Origin: Bacteroidota bacterium
GTDB lineage: Bacteria; Bacteroidota; Bacteroidia; Cytophagales; Cyclobacteriaceae
Assembly (NCBI GenBank): GCA_023428695.1
Contig: JAEYWY010000005.1
Location: forward strand, 86,995 to 150,994
Direction: 5' to 3'
DNA: 64,000 nucleotides
Made by a program: the position numbers and the translations under genes
The notes under the pieces: generated by a model
The model's input: only the letters and a program-made list of their open reading frames with translations
Told to the model about the DNA's origin: nothing
Databases searched by the model: none
Part shown: positions 1 to 8,937 of the stretch, piece by piece
How the letters are laid out: the number at the start of each line of letters is the position of its first letter
Position numbering within the stretch: position 1 is the stretch's first letter

Positions 1-2475
1 CATTCCGTTTTCCCCGGACCGGATGGGTTGCTCTATTTTTCAACGGGGAATATGGCGGGAGAAATCCGCGACAGAAATGGTGAGCCGATAAGAGATCGCG
101 GTGGGTTTACAATATCACAAAAAGGCGAACCTTACCTCGGTGGAATGATCATGCGTTTTGATTCTTCAGGGAAAAATGTTGAAGTATTAGGCCACAACTT
201 CCGCAACAACTATGAGCCGTGTATCGACTCATATGGCAACCTCTGGCAATCTGACAACGATGACGACGGCAACGCCTCCTGCAGAATCAATTTTATTCTT
301 CCATACGGAAACTATGGATACCTCGATGAGATGACGCGTGCATCCTGGACGGCAAGTCGTGTTAATTTTGAGGAAACTGTTGGGGAAAGGCATTGGCATC
401 AGTCGGATCCCGGTGTGGTACCTAACGTACTCATTACCGGCGCCGGATCACCTGCGGGAATGACGTATTACGAAGGCGACAAGCTACTACCTGATTTGAA
501 CGGCGTTCCGATACATGCAGAACCTTACTACAACGTTGTGCGCGCATATCTTCCCCAAAAAAGTGGTGCTGGCTACACGGCAACGGTCAGGGACATTTTG
601 AAAAGTGACGATCCCTGGTTTCGTCCTGTAGACGTGGGCATTGCTCCGGATGGTTCGTTGTTCGTCGCGGATTGGTATGATCCGATACTCGGTGGTGGCG
701 CTGCGGGTGACGCCGGACAAGGCCGTATTTACCGGATTGCCGCCAATGCAAAATCATACACTCCTCCTTCGAATGCTTTCTCAATAACAGACGATCTGGT
801 TGCCGCTCTCGGCAATCCGAATCCGGAGACGCGATATCTTGCGTTGCAGCGGATTTTGAGTTCATGGCCGGAAACAGAATCCGCTTTGGAAAAAATATGG
901 AGATCTGATGATGTGTTGTTAAGGGCGCGTGCGTTGTGGCTGCTCGGACGAAATCGGAGCGACGTACTCACAACGGCACTTGACGATCCTGATCCGCGTA
1001 TACGAATTATTGCCGTGAAGCTTGCGCATCAGACAATGCCTGATCCCGTTGCCGCACTCTCACCACTTGGACGCGATAAAGACGTTCATGTTCGAAGAGA
1101 GGTGCTCACCGCGCTGCGTTATGCTGATACTGATTCAGCAGCGCAGTTATGGGCAGTGCTTGCGGAACAGTATGACGGCCGCGATCGATGGTACCTGGAA
1201 GCACTCGGTGTTGCATCCGACCTGCATGCATCGCGATTCTTCAACGCCTGGTTCAACAAAGCCGCATTTAATCCTTCAAATCCTGCTCATCGCGATATTG
1301 TCTGGCGGATGCGGGCAACGGAGGCGATGCGATTGCTACCCGAAGTAATCCGTGTTGCCGCTGCAGCTGACCTGCCGAAATTGTTTCGGGCATTTGATTT
1401 TCATAAACATGCTGATAAAAACGTGGTTCTGATTTCACTTCTCGATTATACCGGGGATAACGCAACAGAAATTGCGGAGCTTACGCTTCGCCAGATGGAT
1501 CCCGCCGGACTTACTATAACATCAGCGGTGAAAAATGCACTCGACAAAGCATTGACTTCAACAAAGGGCACATTGGCATTCGTGGACCTTGTTGGCAAGT
1601 TTGGTTTGAAAGACAGGCATAAGGAACTCCTTCTGATGGTCATAGATGCTCCCGGGACACCGGCAGCGAACGCCGCCATAGACCTGCTTATTAATTCCGG
1701 AGGAATAAAGTTGCTGGAGGCAGAACTCAAAGGTAAGGATGCAAATGCTGTGCTTGCGATTCTGAAAGGCCTTGAGGGTAAAGCCAACAAGAGCGTTCTC
1801 GAAATGGTCGCGTCATGTGTCACAAATACGGGGACGACTGAGATAAGACAGGCCGCGACGCGTGTGCTGGCTTCGAGTTGGCCCGGCGAAGAAAAATTGC
1901 TTCAGCTTGTCAAAAGTCCGGGTTTTCCTGACGAACTTAAACCGCTGGCAGCAAGTCTGCTTTTTAATGTCTACAGAAGCTGGATACGACGCGAGGCAGA
2001 AGCACTCTTGCCTTCACCAGCAGCGAAAGGCAGCAATCTGCCCCCGATAAAAGAATTGGTTGCCACTTCCGGAATCCCGGAGCGCGGGCGAAACATATTT
2101 GTTCAGCATTGTCAGACGTGTCATCAAATTGGTTCAGAAGGAAACCGGTTTGGACCCGAACTCACGCAAATCGGAAGCAAGATGTCACGTGACGGCTTGT
2201 TTCGATCGATCATTTTTCCGAATGATGGCGTGAGCAATGGATACGAAAGCACATTGCTCACGTTAACTGATGGATCGCAGGTCATGGGGATTATTGCGAG
2301 TGAAACGGATGATGAAATAACACTGAATCAACCTGGAGGCGTGTTCAACAAATATGCAAAGTCGGGTATAAAGACTCGCGAGCGCTCTGCCCAGTCGATG
2401 ATGCCTGAGTTTGCTCGGGCAATGGCCAGGCAGGAGCTCATCGACCTCGTTGCATATCTCGCTACTTTGAATTAA
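1..2475 (+). CDS. PVC-type heme-binding dehydrogenase-like protein, 5' end outside window
   Basis: The reading frame is open from base 1, so the start codon lies upstream; 824 residues are visible. The first ~230 resemble the beta-propeller of glucose/sorbosone-dehydrogenase-like proteins (motifs such as IAPDGSLFVADWYDP). A long alpha-helical HEAT-like region follows, and the C-terminal ~130 residues form a c-type cytochrome domain with one heme site CQTCH at visible residues 704-708. This order fits the family of large secreted heme proteins first noted in Planctomycetes and Verrucomicrobia and common in Bacteroidota. The likely role is periplasmic oxidation of a sugar or related compound with electrons passed to heme; the substrate is unknown. 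It lies 13 bp before a GH78 rhamnosidase on the same strand, suggesting one transcript. Confidence 0.8.
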   Translation, partial: HSVFPGPDGLLYFSTGNMAGEIRDRNGEPIRDRGGFTISQKGEPYLGGMIMRFDSSGKNVEVLGHNFRNNYEPCIDSYGNLWQSDNDDDGNASCRINFILPYGNYGYLDEMTRASWTASRVNFEETVGERHWHQSDPGVVPNVLITGAGSPAGMTYYEGDKLLPDLNGVPIHAEPYYNVVRAYLPQKSGAGYTATVRDILKSDDPWFRPVDVGIAPDGSLFVADWYDPILGGGAAGDAGQGRIYRIAANAKSYTPPSNAFSITDDLVAALGNPNPETRYLALQRILSSWPETESALEKIWRSDDVLLRARALWLLGRNRSDVLTTALDDPDPRIRIIAVKLAHQTMPDPVAALSPLGRDKDVHVRREVLTALRYADTDSAAQLWAVLAEQYDGRDRWYLEALGVASDLHASRFFNAWFNKAAFNPSNPAHRDIVWRMRATEAMRLLPEVIRVAAAADLPKLFRAFDFHKHADKNVVLISLLDYTGDNATEIAELTLRQMDPAGLTITSAVKNALDKALTSTKGTLAFVDLVGKFGLKDRHKELLLMVIDAPGTPAANAAIDLLINSGGIKLLEAELKGKDANAVLAILKGLEGKANKSVLEMVASCVTNTGTTEIRQAATRVLASSWPGEEKLLQLVKSPGFPDELKPLAASLLFNVYRSWIRREAEALLPSPAAKGSNLPPIKELVATSGIPERGRNIFVQHCQTCHQIGSEGNRFGPELTQIGSKMSRDGLFRSIIFPNDGVSNGYESTLLTLTDGSQVMGIIASETDDEITLNQPGGVFNKYAKSGIKTRERSAQSMMPEFARAMARQELIDLVAYLATLN

Positions 2476-2488
2476 CAGATTTGTTCAT

Positions 2489-5197
2489 ATGAAATCATTT
2501 TTCCTAATCTTACTGGTTGCGTTAACGGTTTCGCTTAATGCCCAAAAGCTTAAAGTCTATTCGCCGACGTGCGAACACAAAGTCAATCCGATTGGTCTTC
2601 ATACCAGTCAGCCGCGTTTGAGTTGGAAGCTCCACAGCGAAGGCACGGACGTGATGCAAACTGCGTACAGGATCAGGGTTGGTAAATCGCCTGCGTTCCG
2701 GAAAGGCGAGACTGTCTGGGATAGTGGTAACGTTGACTCCGATTCGTCGGTGTTGGTTTCCTATAAAGGACCGGTGTTGCAGTCCGGTGTGCGTTATTAT
2801 TGGCAGGTTAAAGTGTGGGATAACAAAAAGAATGAATCACCCTGGTCCGAAGCCTCGTTCTGGGAGATGGGATTACTCAATGAAAACGACTGGACGGCGC
2901 GTTGGATCGAACCTGAACAAGATACAGTGCTCAATATTCCCGCGATGTTGTTGCGAAGGAAGGTAAACCTTCCGAAAGAAGTAGCCAGGGCCCGTGCTTA
3001 CGTTACAGCACATGGACTATACGAATTTTATGTGAATGGTCAGCGTGTAGGAGATCAGTTATTTACGCCGGGATGGACATCCTACAATAAACGACTTCAG
3101 TATCAGGTGTACGATGTCACACAACTCCTGAAACAAGGCGATAATGTGGTTGGTGCAATGTTGGGTGACGGATGGTACCGCGGCAGGCTCGGCTGGGAAA
3201 CGAATTGGGGCGTTTGGGGCAAGAAACTTGGTCTGCTTTGTCAGGTAATTGTCGAATACAAAGATGGTGACAAAGCTATCATCGTGTCGGACGATGCATG
3301 GAAGAGTTCCGCCGATGGACCGATAGTCATGAACAGCATCTACGACGGAGAAACTTACGACGCAAGAAAGGAGATCCCCGGATGGAGTACCGCGGCATTT
3401 GACGACTCATCCTGGAAACCGGTGAATCTCATCCCCAACGGCAGCGAAAAGCTGGTAGCGATGGAAACGGTTCCGGTGAAAAGAGTTCAGGAATTGAAAC
3501 CGAAAAAGATTTTCAGAACGCCAAAGGGAACGCTTGTTGTTGACTTCGGTCAGAATATGGTGGGTTGGGTCCGCCTCAGGGTACGTGGGCCGGCAGGCAC
3601 GACTGTAATTGTCCGCCATGCGGAAGTGCTCGATAAGGAAGGAGAATTTTATACCGCGAATCTGCGTACCGCGAAAGCGACAATGACATACATACTCCAC
3701 GGACAAGGGCAGGAGACATACGAACCGCGATTTACGTTCTTTGGTTTTCGCTATATCTCAGTTGATGGTTTTCCGGGCGAACTGAAACCGGATAACGTTA
3801 CAGGGATAGTTATTCATTCCGATATGAAGCCCACGGGAAGCTTCGTGTGTTCTGATAGTCTGCTGAATCAACTGCAGCAAAATATCGTGTGGGGGCAGAA
3901 AGGAAACTTCCTCGATGTTCCAACGGACTGCCCTCAGCGGGATGAACGACTTGGCTGGACAGGTGACGCCCAGGCATTTTCGAGGACCGCTGCGTATAAC
4001 ATGGACGTTGCGGCGTTCTTTACAAAGTGGATGAAAGATGTTGCAGCGGATCAGGGCCCCGATGGATCTGTAACATTTGTTGTGCCTGATGTACTCAACA
4101 ATGCGGGCGGTTCTGCAGGTTGGGCGGATGCAGCAACGATCATTCCCTGGAACATGTATCTCGTCTACGGAGATAAACGGATCCTGGAACAGCAGTATGA
4201 AAGTATGAAGGCCTGGGTTGGATTTATGAAATCAAAAAGTCAGGACTACCTGTGGAACACGGGATTTCATTTTGGCGACTGGCTCTTCTACAGACCGGCG
4301 GATGATAACGATGGAAGAGCAGCTGTAACGGACAAGTACCTCATCGCGCAGTGTTTCTTTGCGCATTCGACACAACTGGTTATCAATGCAGCTGAGGTAC
4401 TCGGAAAGGAGGCGGATGTTAAAGAATATCGTGAGCTGTTAAAGAATGTGAAGGATGCGTTTTTGCGCGAGTACATGACACCAAGTGGACGTCTCGTCTC
4501 GAGCACGCAGACAGCATATGTTCTCGCGCTTGCATTTGATATGCTCCCCGAAGAACTGCGAAAACAATCCGCACAACGTTTGGTTGATAACGTGAAGAGC
4601 TACGGAAATCACCTTACCACCGGATTCCTCGGTACACCTCATCTTTGTCATGTGCTCACGCGTTTCGGTCACAACGACGTGGCCTATGCGCTGCTTTTTC
4701 AGAAGAGTTACCCGTCATGGTTATATCCGGTAACGCAGGGAGCAACAACAATCTGGGAACGATGGGACGGACAAAAACCGGATAGCACGTTCCAGACTGT
4801 CGGGATGAATTCATTCAATCACTACGCTTATGGCGCGATCGGCGACTGGATGTACAGGGTAACCGCGGGAATCGAAATCGGTGCGCCTGGCTATAAAAAG
4901 GTTGTCCTTCAGCCACAACCACATGAGAATTTGTCATTTGCGCGCGCGTCGTTTGAATCGGCTTATGGCACCGTAAAATCATCGTGGGAGCGAAAAGGGA
5001 AACAAATGTCGGTAAGTTTTGAAGTACCCCCGAATACAACGGCAGAGGTATGGCTACCCGGCGCTGACCTTCAAACCATTACGGCGGGCAGACCCGCGAA
5101 AGGTGCGCCGCAACTGAAAAATATCAGGCAATACGGTGATCGTGTTTACTTTGAGGCAGGGTCAGGGGTGCACTCCTTCCAATACGTAACAAAGTAA
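2489..5197 (+). CDS. GH78 alpha-L-rhamnosidase (first copy)
   Basis: A 902-residue secreted enzyme that should release terminal alpha-L-rhamnose from plant glycans or glycosides. A signal peptide is clear (MKSFFLILLVALTVSLNAQ). N-terminal beta-sandwich domains precede the (alpha/alpha)6 barrel and a C-terminal beta domain. The GH78 acidic signature is intact: DCPQRDERLGWTGD with Asp480, Glu486 and Asp493, and the second catalytic glutamate in TIWERWDG at Glu757. It follows the heme protein by 13 bp and is separated by 127 bp from a second GH78 gene that is similar but clearly diverged. The two probably act on different rhamnose linkages or substrates; which ones cannot be read from sequence. 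Confidence 0.93.
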   Translation: MKSFFLILLVALTVSLNAQKLKVYSPTCEHKVNPIGLHTSQPRLSWKLHSEGTDVMQTAYRIRVGKSPAFRKGETVWDSGNVDSDSSVLVSYKGPVLQSGVRYYWQVKVWDNKKNESPWSEASFWEMGLLNENDWTARWIEPEQDTVLNIPAMLLRRKVNLPKEVARARAYVTAHGLYEFYVNGQRVGDQLFTPGWTSYNKRLQYQVYDVTQLLKQGDNVVGAMLGDGWYRGRLGWETNWGVWGKKLGLLCQVIVEYKDGDKAIIVSDDAWKSSADGPIVMNSIYDGETYDARKEIPGWSTAAFDDSSWKPVNLIPNGSEKLVAMETVPVKRVQELKPKKIFRTPKGTLVVDFGQNMVGWVRLRVRGPAGTTVIVRHAEVLDKEGEFYTANLRTAKATMTYILHGQGQETYEPRFTFFGFRYISVDGFPGELKPDNVTGIVIHSDMKPTGSFVCSDSLLNQLQQNIVWGQKGNFLDVPTDCPQRDERLGWTGDAQAFSRTAAYNMDVAAFFTKWMKDVAADQGPDGSVTFVVPDVLNNAGGSAGWADAATIIPWNMYLVYGDKRILEQQYESMKAWVGFMKSKSQDYLWNTGFHFGDWLFYRPADDNDGRAAVTDKYLIAQCFFAHSTQLVINAAEVLGKEADVKEYRELLKNVKDAFLREYMTPSGRLVSSTQTAYVLALAFDMLPEELRKQSAQRLVDNVKSYGNHLTTGFLGTPHLCHVLTRFGHNDVAYALLFQKSYPSWLYPVTQGATTIWERWDGQKPDSTFQTVGMNSFNHYAYGAIGDWMYRVTAGIEIGAPGYKKVVLQPQPHENLSFARASFESAYGTVKSSWERKGKQMSVSFEVPPNTTAEVWLPGADLQTITAGRPAKGAPQLKNIRQYGDRVYFEAGSGVHSFQYVTK

Positions 5198-5324
5198 TAA
5201 GGTCATGGTATCCGCGTCTATGAGATCGTGGAAGTCCGCCTGAGTAAATACAAAGTTGAAAATGGAATGCACGAAGTTGTAGCGATTCAATTCCGTAAGC
5301 AAAGATATTCATAACCATTAACCA

Positions 5325-8072
5325 ATGAAGGATAATCCGATACGAGTCGCGCTCCTCTCTTTTTGTTTTTGCCTGTTGCACGCAAGTCTGTTCGCAGCCG
5401 GTTTGGTTCCGGTAAAACTAACATGCGAATACGTTGTTAACCCATTGGGTATTGATACCCGTGAACCACGCTTCAGTTGGCAATTTGCATCGGATGTAGT
5501 GAATGGCAAACAATCTGCATACGAAGTCATCGTGGCGGGTAGTGCGTCCGTGATTGCCCGTAGCGAGGGGGATGTCTGGGCGTCGGGTAAAGTGACGTCA
5601 TCGAATTCAATAAATATCCCATACGCGGGTAATCCGCTAAAACCGTTTACGCGCTATTACTGGCGGGTTCGCGTTTACGATGAGAACGGCAAGGCTACCG
5701 TAAGCGGTGTTGCGTGGTTTGAGACCGCCATGCTGGATGAAAGCGACTGGAAAGCCGTATGGATTGATGATGGTCAGCCTCAGCCTGCTCAGGATATCGA
5801 TCACTATAATAAGCCGGCAATGCCGCTGTTTCGAAAGGAATTTTCGTCAGGTAAAAATGTAAGTTCTGCGAGGCTTTATATCAGCGGACTCGGCTATTAT
5901 GAAGCATATTTGAACGGAAGCCGCGTTGGTGATCGCGTTCTTGATCCGGGTTGGACTGCATATGACGAACAGGTTCTGTATAGCGTCTACGATGTTACAT
6001 CGATGATGAGAAGCGGAACAAACGCAGTCGGTATAATGGTGGGTAACGGCTGGTGGAATCCGCTGCCGATAAAATTGTTTGGTCGCTGGGATATACGTGA
6101 ATACCAACAAACAGGTAGGCCTTGTGTAAAGGCGGAACTTCACGTTCGATACAGCGATGGATCCGAAATCGTTATTCCAACTGATGAAACCTGGCAAACT
6201 ACGCCCGGACCTGTAATGCAGAACAGTGTCTACCTGGGCGAGTACTACGACGCGCGGAATGAAGTATCGGGCTGGAATACCGTTAACGTGGCCCGAAGTA
6301 CAAAGTGGACTCAGGCCGTCCGCGCGAAAGGACCAACGGGAAGGCTAACTGTACAAATGCAGCCACCTGTTAAAATCATTGAAGTCATTAAGCCGGTAAA
6401 AATCACTAACCCGCGACCCGATACATTCATAATTGATATGGGGGTCAACTTCGCAGGTGTGGCGCGGATATCTGTAAAAGGTCAGGCTGGAAAAACGATC
6501 CGGCTGCGTTATGGCGAAGATGTTTTTGAAGACGGTACACTCAATTATTCCACCACCGTGATGACCCAGATCCGCAAGGGCGGAATAAAGGGCGGACCGG
6601 GTGCACCCGAAACAGCCTGGCAGGAGGATCGATACACTCTCAAAGGCAAGGGTCGGGAAACATGGCAGCCGCGATTCACATTTCATGGATTCAGATACGT
6701 TGAAATAACGGGCTGGCCTGGTAAACCTACTCTGGCTGATATCGACGGACTGCGTCTCAGTGCGGCGCTTGAAGAAACTGGTTCATTCGCTTGTTCGAAC
6801 GAGATGTTTAATAAAATTCAACACGTGACAAAGCGCACGTTTCAAAGTAATGTATTTAGCGTACAATCAGATTGCCCCGCGCGCGAGAAACTTGGTTACG
6901 GCGCGGACATCGTAGTTACAGCTAACGCATTCATATACAACTTTGACATGGCGAACTTTTACCGCAAGGCTGTAAGGGATTACGCCAATGATCAGCAGGA
7001 AGACGGCGGAATTACGGAAACTGCTCCGTTTGTCGGTATCGCTGACCGGGGTTACGGCGGTTATTCCGGACCGCTTGGATGGCAACTCGCATTCCCCTTT
7101 ATGCAGGAACAACTCTATGAGTTTTACGGAGACAAGAGAATTATTGAAGAATTCTATCCTGCGTTCAGAAAACAAATGGATTTTCTCGAGTCGAAGGCGG
7201 TGGAGGGATTGTTTCACTGGGATATCGGTGATCACGAAGCGCTGGATCCGCGGGCCGAAGCGTTTTCCGCAGCCGCATTTTATTATCATCACGCAAAGCT
7301 CGGCGTGAAATTCGCGGGAATTCTCGATAAAACAGATGACTCTTTGAAATATGACCGACTTTCGCAGAATATAAAGAGATTGATCATACGGAAATATCTC
7401 ATACCCGGTACGGGACGTTTCGACAACGCTACTCAGGCCGCCCAAATATTTGCGTTGTGGTATGATTTATCACCTGAACCTGAGAACACGCGAAAGGTTC
7501 TTATGGATGAGTTCGCCCGCCATGAATGGCACGTGTCATCAGGAATATTTGGTACGAAGATGATGTTCGATGTGCTTCGCGAACTGGATTTGAATGACGT
7601 CGCGTACCGCGTGGCGAACCAACGCGACTTCCCGGGATGGGGGCACATGCTTGAACGAGGTGCGACCACACTTTGGGAAACGTGGAGTTATCCGGAAAAA
7701 TATCCGTCTCAGAACCATCCGATGTTTGGTTCGATCAGCGAATGGTTTTACAGATCACTGCTGGGAATAAATCCGGCGGCTCCGGGCTTTGAAAAAATCC
7801 TGATCAAGCCTCAGCCTGCTGGCGATCTCACGTGGGCACGGGGAAGTTATCACTCGGTACGCGGCGAGATAAAAAGTGAATGGTCGCGAAGCGGGAATAC
7901 GTTCGAACTCAAAGTTGCTGTTCCGGGGAACACAACCGCAGAAATTTGGGTACCGGCGACTGAAGGTCAAAGCGTATCGCTCGACGGTGGTACTGGTACA
8001 GACGGTGTCCGAAACGGTAACTATGTTGTTTTCACCCGGGGTTCCGGGAATCATACTTTCATAGCAAAATAA
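5325..8072 (+). CDS. GH78 alpha-L-rhamnosidase (second copy)
   Basis: A 915-residue GH78 protein with a signal peptide ending near LFAAG. The catalytic segment is DCPAREKLGYGAD (Asp516, Glu521, Asp528), one residue shorter than in the upstream paralogue, followed near the C-terminus by TTLWETWS carrying the second acid. Both Trp and Gly contexts of the family are kept, so it should be active. The different spacing of the acidic motif and the substituted QRDER segment place it in a different GH78 subgroup from the first copy. It is followed after 10 bp by a YdjC-type deacetylase, most likely in the same operon. Exported, periplasmic or surface-associated rhamnose release is inferred. Confidence 0.92.
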   Translation: MKDNPIRVALLSFCFCLLHASLFAAGLVPVKLTCEYVVNPLGIDTREPRFSWQFASDVVNGKQSAYEVIVAGSASVIARSEGDVWASGKVTSSNSINIPYAGNPLKPFTRYYWRVRVYDENGKATVSGVAWFETAMLDESDWKAVWIDDGQPQPAQDIDHYNKPAMPLFRKEFSSGKNVSSARLYISGLGYYEAYLNGSRVGDRVLDPGWTAYDEQVLYSVYDVTSMMRSGTNAVGIMVGNGWWNPLPIKLFGRWDIREYQQTGRPCVKAELHVRYSDGSEIVIPTDETWQTTPGPVMQNSVYLGEYYDARNEVSGWNTVNVARSTKWTQAVRAKGPTGRLTVQMQPPVKIIEVIKPVKITNPRPDTFIIDMGVNFAGVARISVKGQAGKTIRLRYGEDVFEDGTLNYSTTVMTQIRKGGIKGGPGAPETAWQEDRYTLKGKGRETWQPRFTFHGFRYVEITGWPGKPTLADIDGLRLSAALEETGSFACSNEMFNKIQHVTKRTFQSNVFSVQSDCPAREKLGYGADIVVTANAFIYNFDMANFYRKAVRDYANDQQEDGGITETAPFVGIADRGYGGYSGPLGWQLAFPFMQEQLYEFYGDKRIIEEFYPAFRKQMDFLESKAVEGLFHWDIGDHEALDPRAEAFSAAAFYYHHAKLGVKFAGILDKTDDSLKYDRLSQNIKRLIIRKYLIPGTGRFDNATQAAQIFALWYDLSPEPENTRKVLMDEFARHEWHVSSGIFGTKMMFDVLRELDLNDVAYRVANQRDFPGWGHMLERGATTLWETWSYPEKYPSQNHPMFGSISEWFYRSLLGINPAAPGFEKILIKPQPAGDLTWARGSYHSVRGEIKSEWSRSGNTFELKVAVPGNTTAEIWVPATEGQSVSLDGGTGTDGVRNGNYVVFTRGSGNHTFIAK

Positions 8073-8082
8073 ACAATACGAT

Positions 8083-8931
8083 ATGAAGAATGTTTTGCCT
8101 GTCCTTCTGATCATTGCGTCAACGATACTTGCCTGTGCACAACCACCACGACTGATTGTGCGCGGCGACGACATGGGTTATTCACACTCCGGAAATCTTG
8201 CGCTGATCAAGTCGTACACAGAGGGAATCCAGACTTCCATTGAGGTGATCGTACCTTCCCCATGGTTTCCGGAAGCGGTGAAATTACTTCGCGAAAATCC
8301 CGGTACCGATGTCGGTATTCACCTCGCGATTACCAGCGAGTGGGATAACGTTAAGTGGCGACCCTTGTCGGATTGCATAAGTCTGATGGACGAGGACGGA
8401 TATTTTTATCCAATGATATGGCCGAACAAAAACTATCCGGGCAAATCAATTCGCGAAAACAAGTGGACACTTGAGGATGTTGAAATGGAGTTTCGCGCCC
8501 AGATTGAGATGGCCAAAAAGTATATTCCGCGACTAAGCCACATCAGTAGTCACATGGGTTGTACTAACCTCAGCGATTCAGTGCGTATGCTTGCCAAACG
8601 CCTGGCGAAGGAGTATGGTATTGATATCGACATGGTCGAACACAACGTAAAGGGTGTTGGCTACGATGGTCCGCACCGGACGTTCCAGGAAAAGAAGGCC
8701 AGCTTTGAAAAGATGTTGCGGAAGCTTGAAAAGGGTCAGACGTACCTGTTCGTAGACCATCCCGGCCTCGACGATGAGGAGCTCCGGGCAATCCATCACA
8801 TAGGCTACGAGGACGTCGCGGAAGACAGGCAGGGCGTTACGTCACTGTGGACGGATCCCGACATAAAAGCGTTGATCAGGAAGCTTGGCATTCAATTGAT
8901 TTCATATCGCGATCTCGTCACCAAAAAATGA
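8083..8931 (+). CDS. YdjC/ChbG-family carbohydrate deacetylase, exported
   Basis: A 282-residue YdjC-fold protein with a signal peptide (cleavage near LACAQ). The family is metal dependent and removes acetyl groups from oligosaccharides, the best known member being ChbG acting on chito-oligosaccharides. Visible metal and catalytic residues are the Asp-Asp pair in IVRGDDMGYS, His in GIHLAITSEW and the HISSHMG motif. In E. coli the enzyme is cytoplasmic, so an exported form next to two rhamnosidases suggests deacetylation of a plant-derived oligosaccharide rather than chitin; this is inference. Its end is only 6 bp from the end of the convergent apionate-lactonase-like gene. Confidence 0.85.
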   Translation: MKNVLPVLLIIASTILACAQPPRLIVRGDDMGYSHSGNLALIKSYTEGIQTSIEVIVPSPWFPEAVKLLRENPGTDVGIHLAITSEWDNVKWRPLSDCISLMDEDGYFYPMIWPNKNYPGKSIRENKWTLEDVEMEFRAQIEMAKKYIPRLSHISSHMGCTNLSDSVRMLAKRLAKEYGIDIDMVEHNVKGVGYDGPHRTFQEKKASFEKMLRKLEKGQTYLFVDHPGLDDEELRAIHHIGYEDVAEDRQGVTSLWTDPDIKALIRKLGIQLISYRDLVTKK

Positions 8932-8937
8932 TTTCGC

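Noticed and set aside
6867..7445. 192-residue frame antisense to the second GH78 gene
   Set aside because: It lies wholly opposite a strongly supported rhamnosidase and its sequence has no recognisable features.
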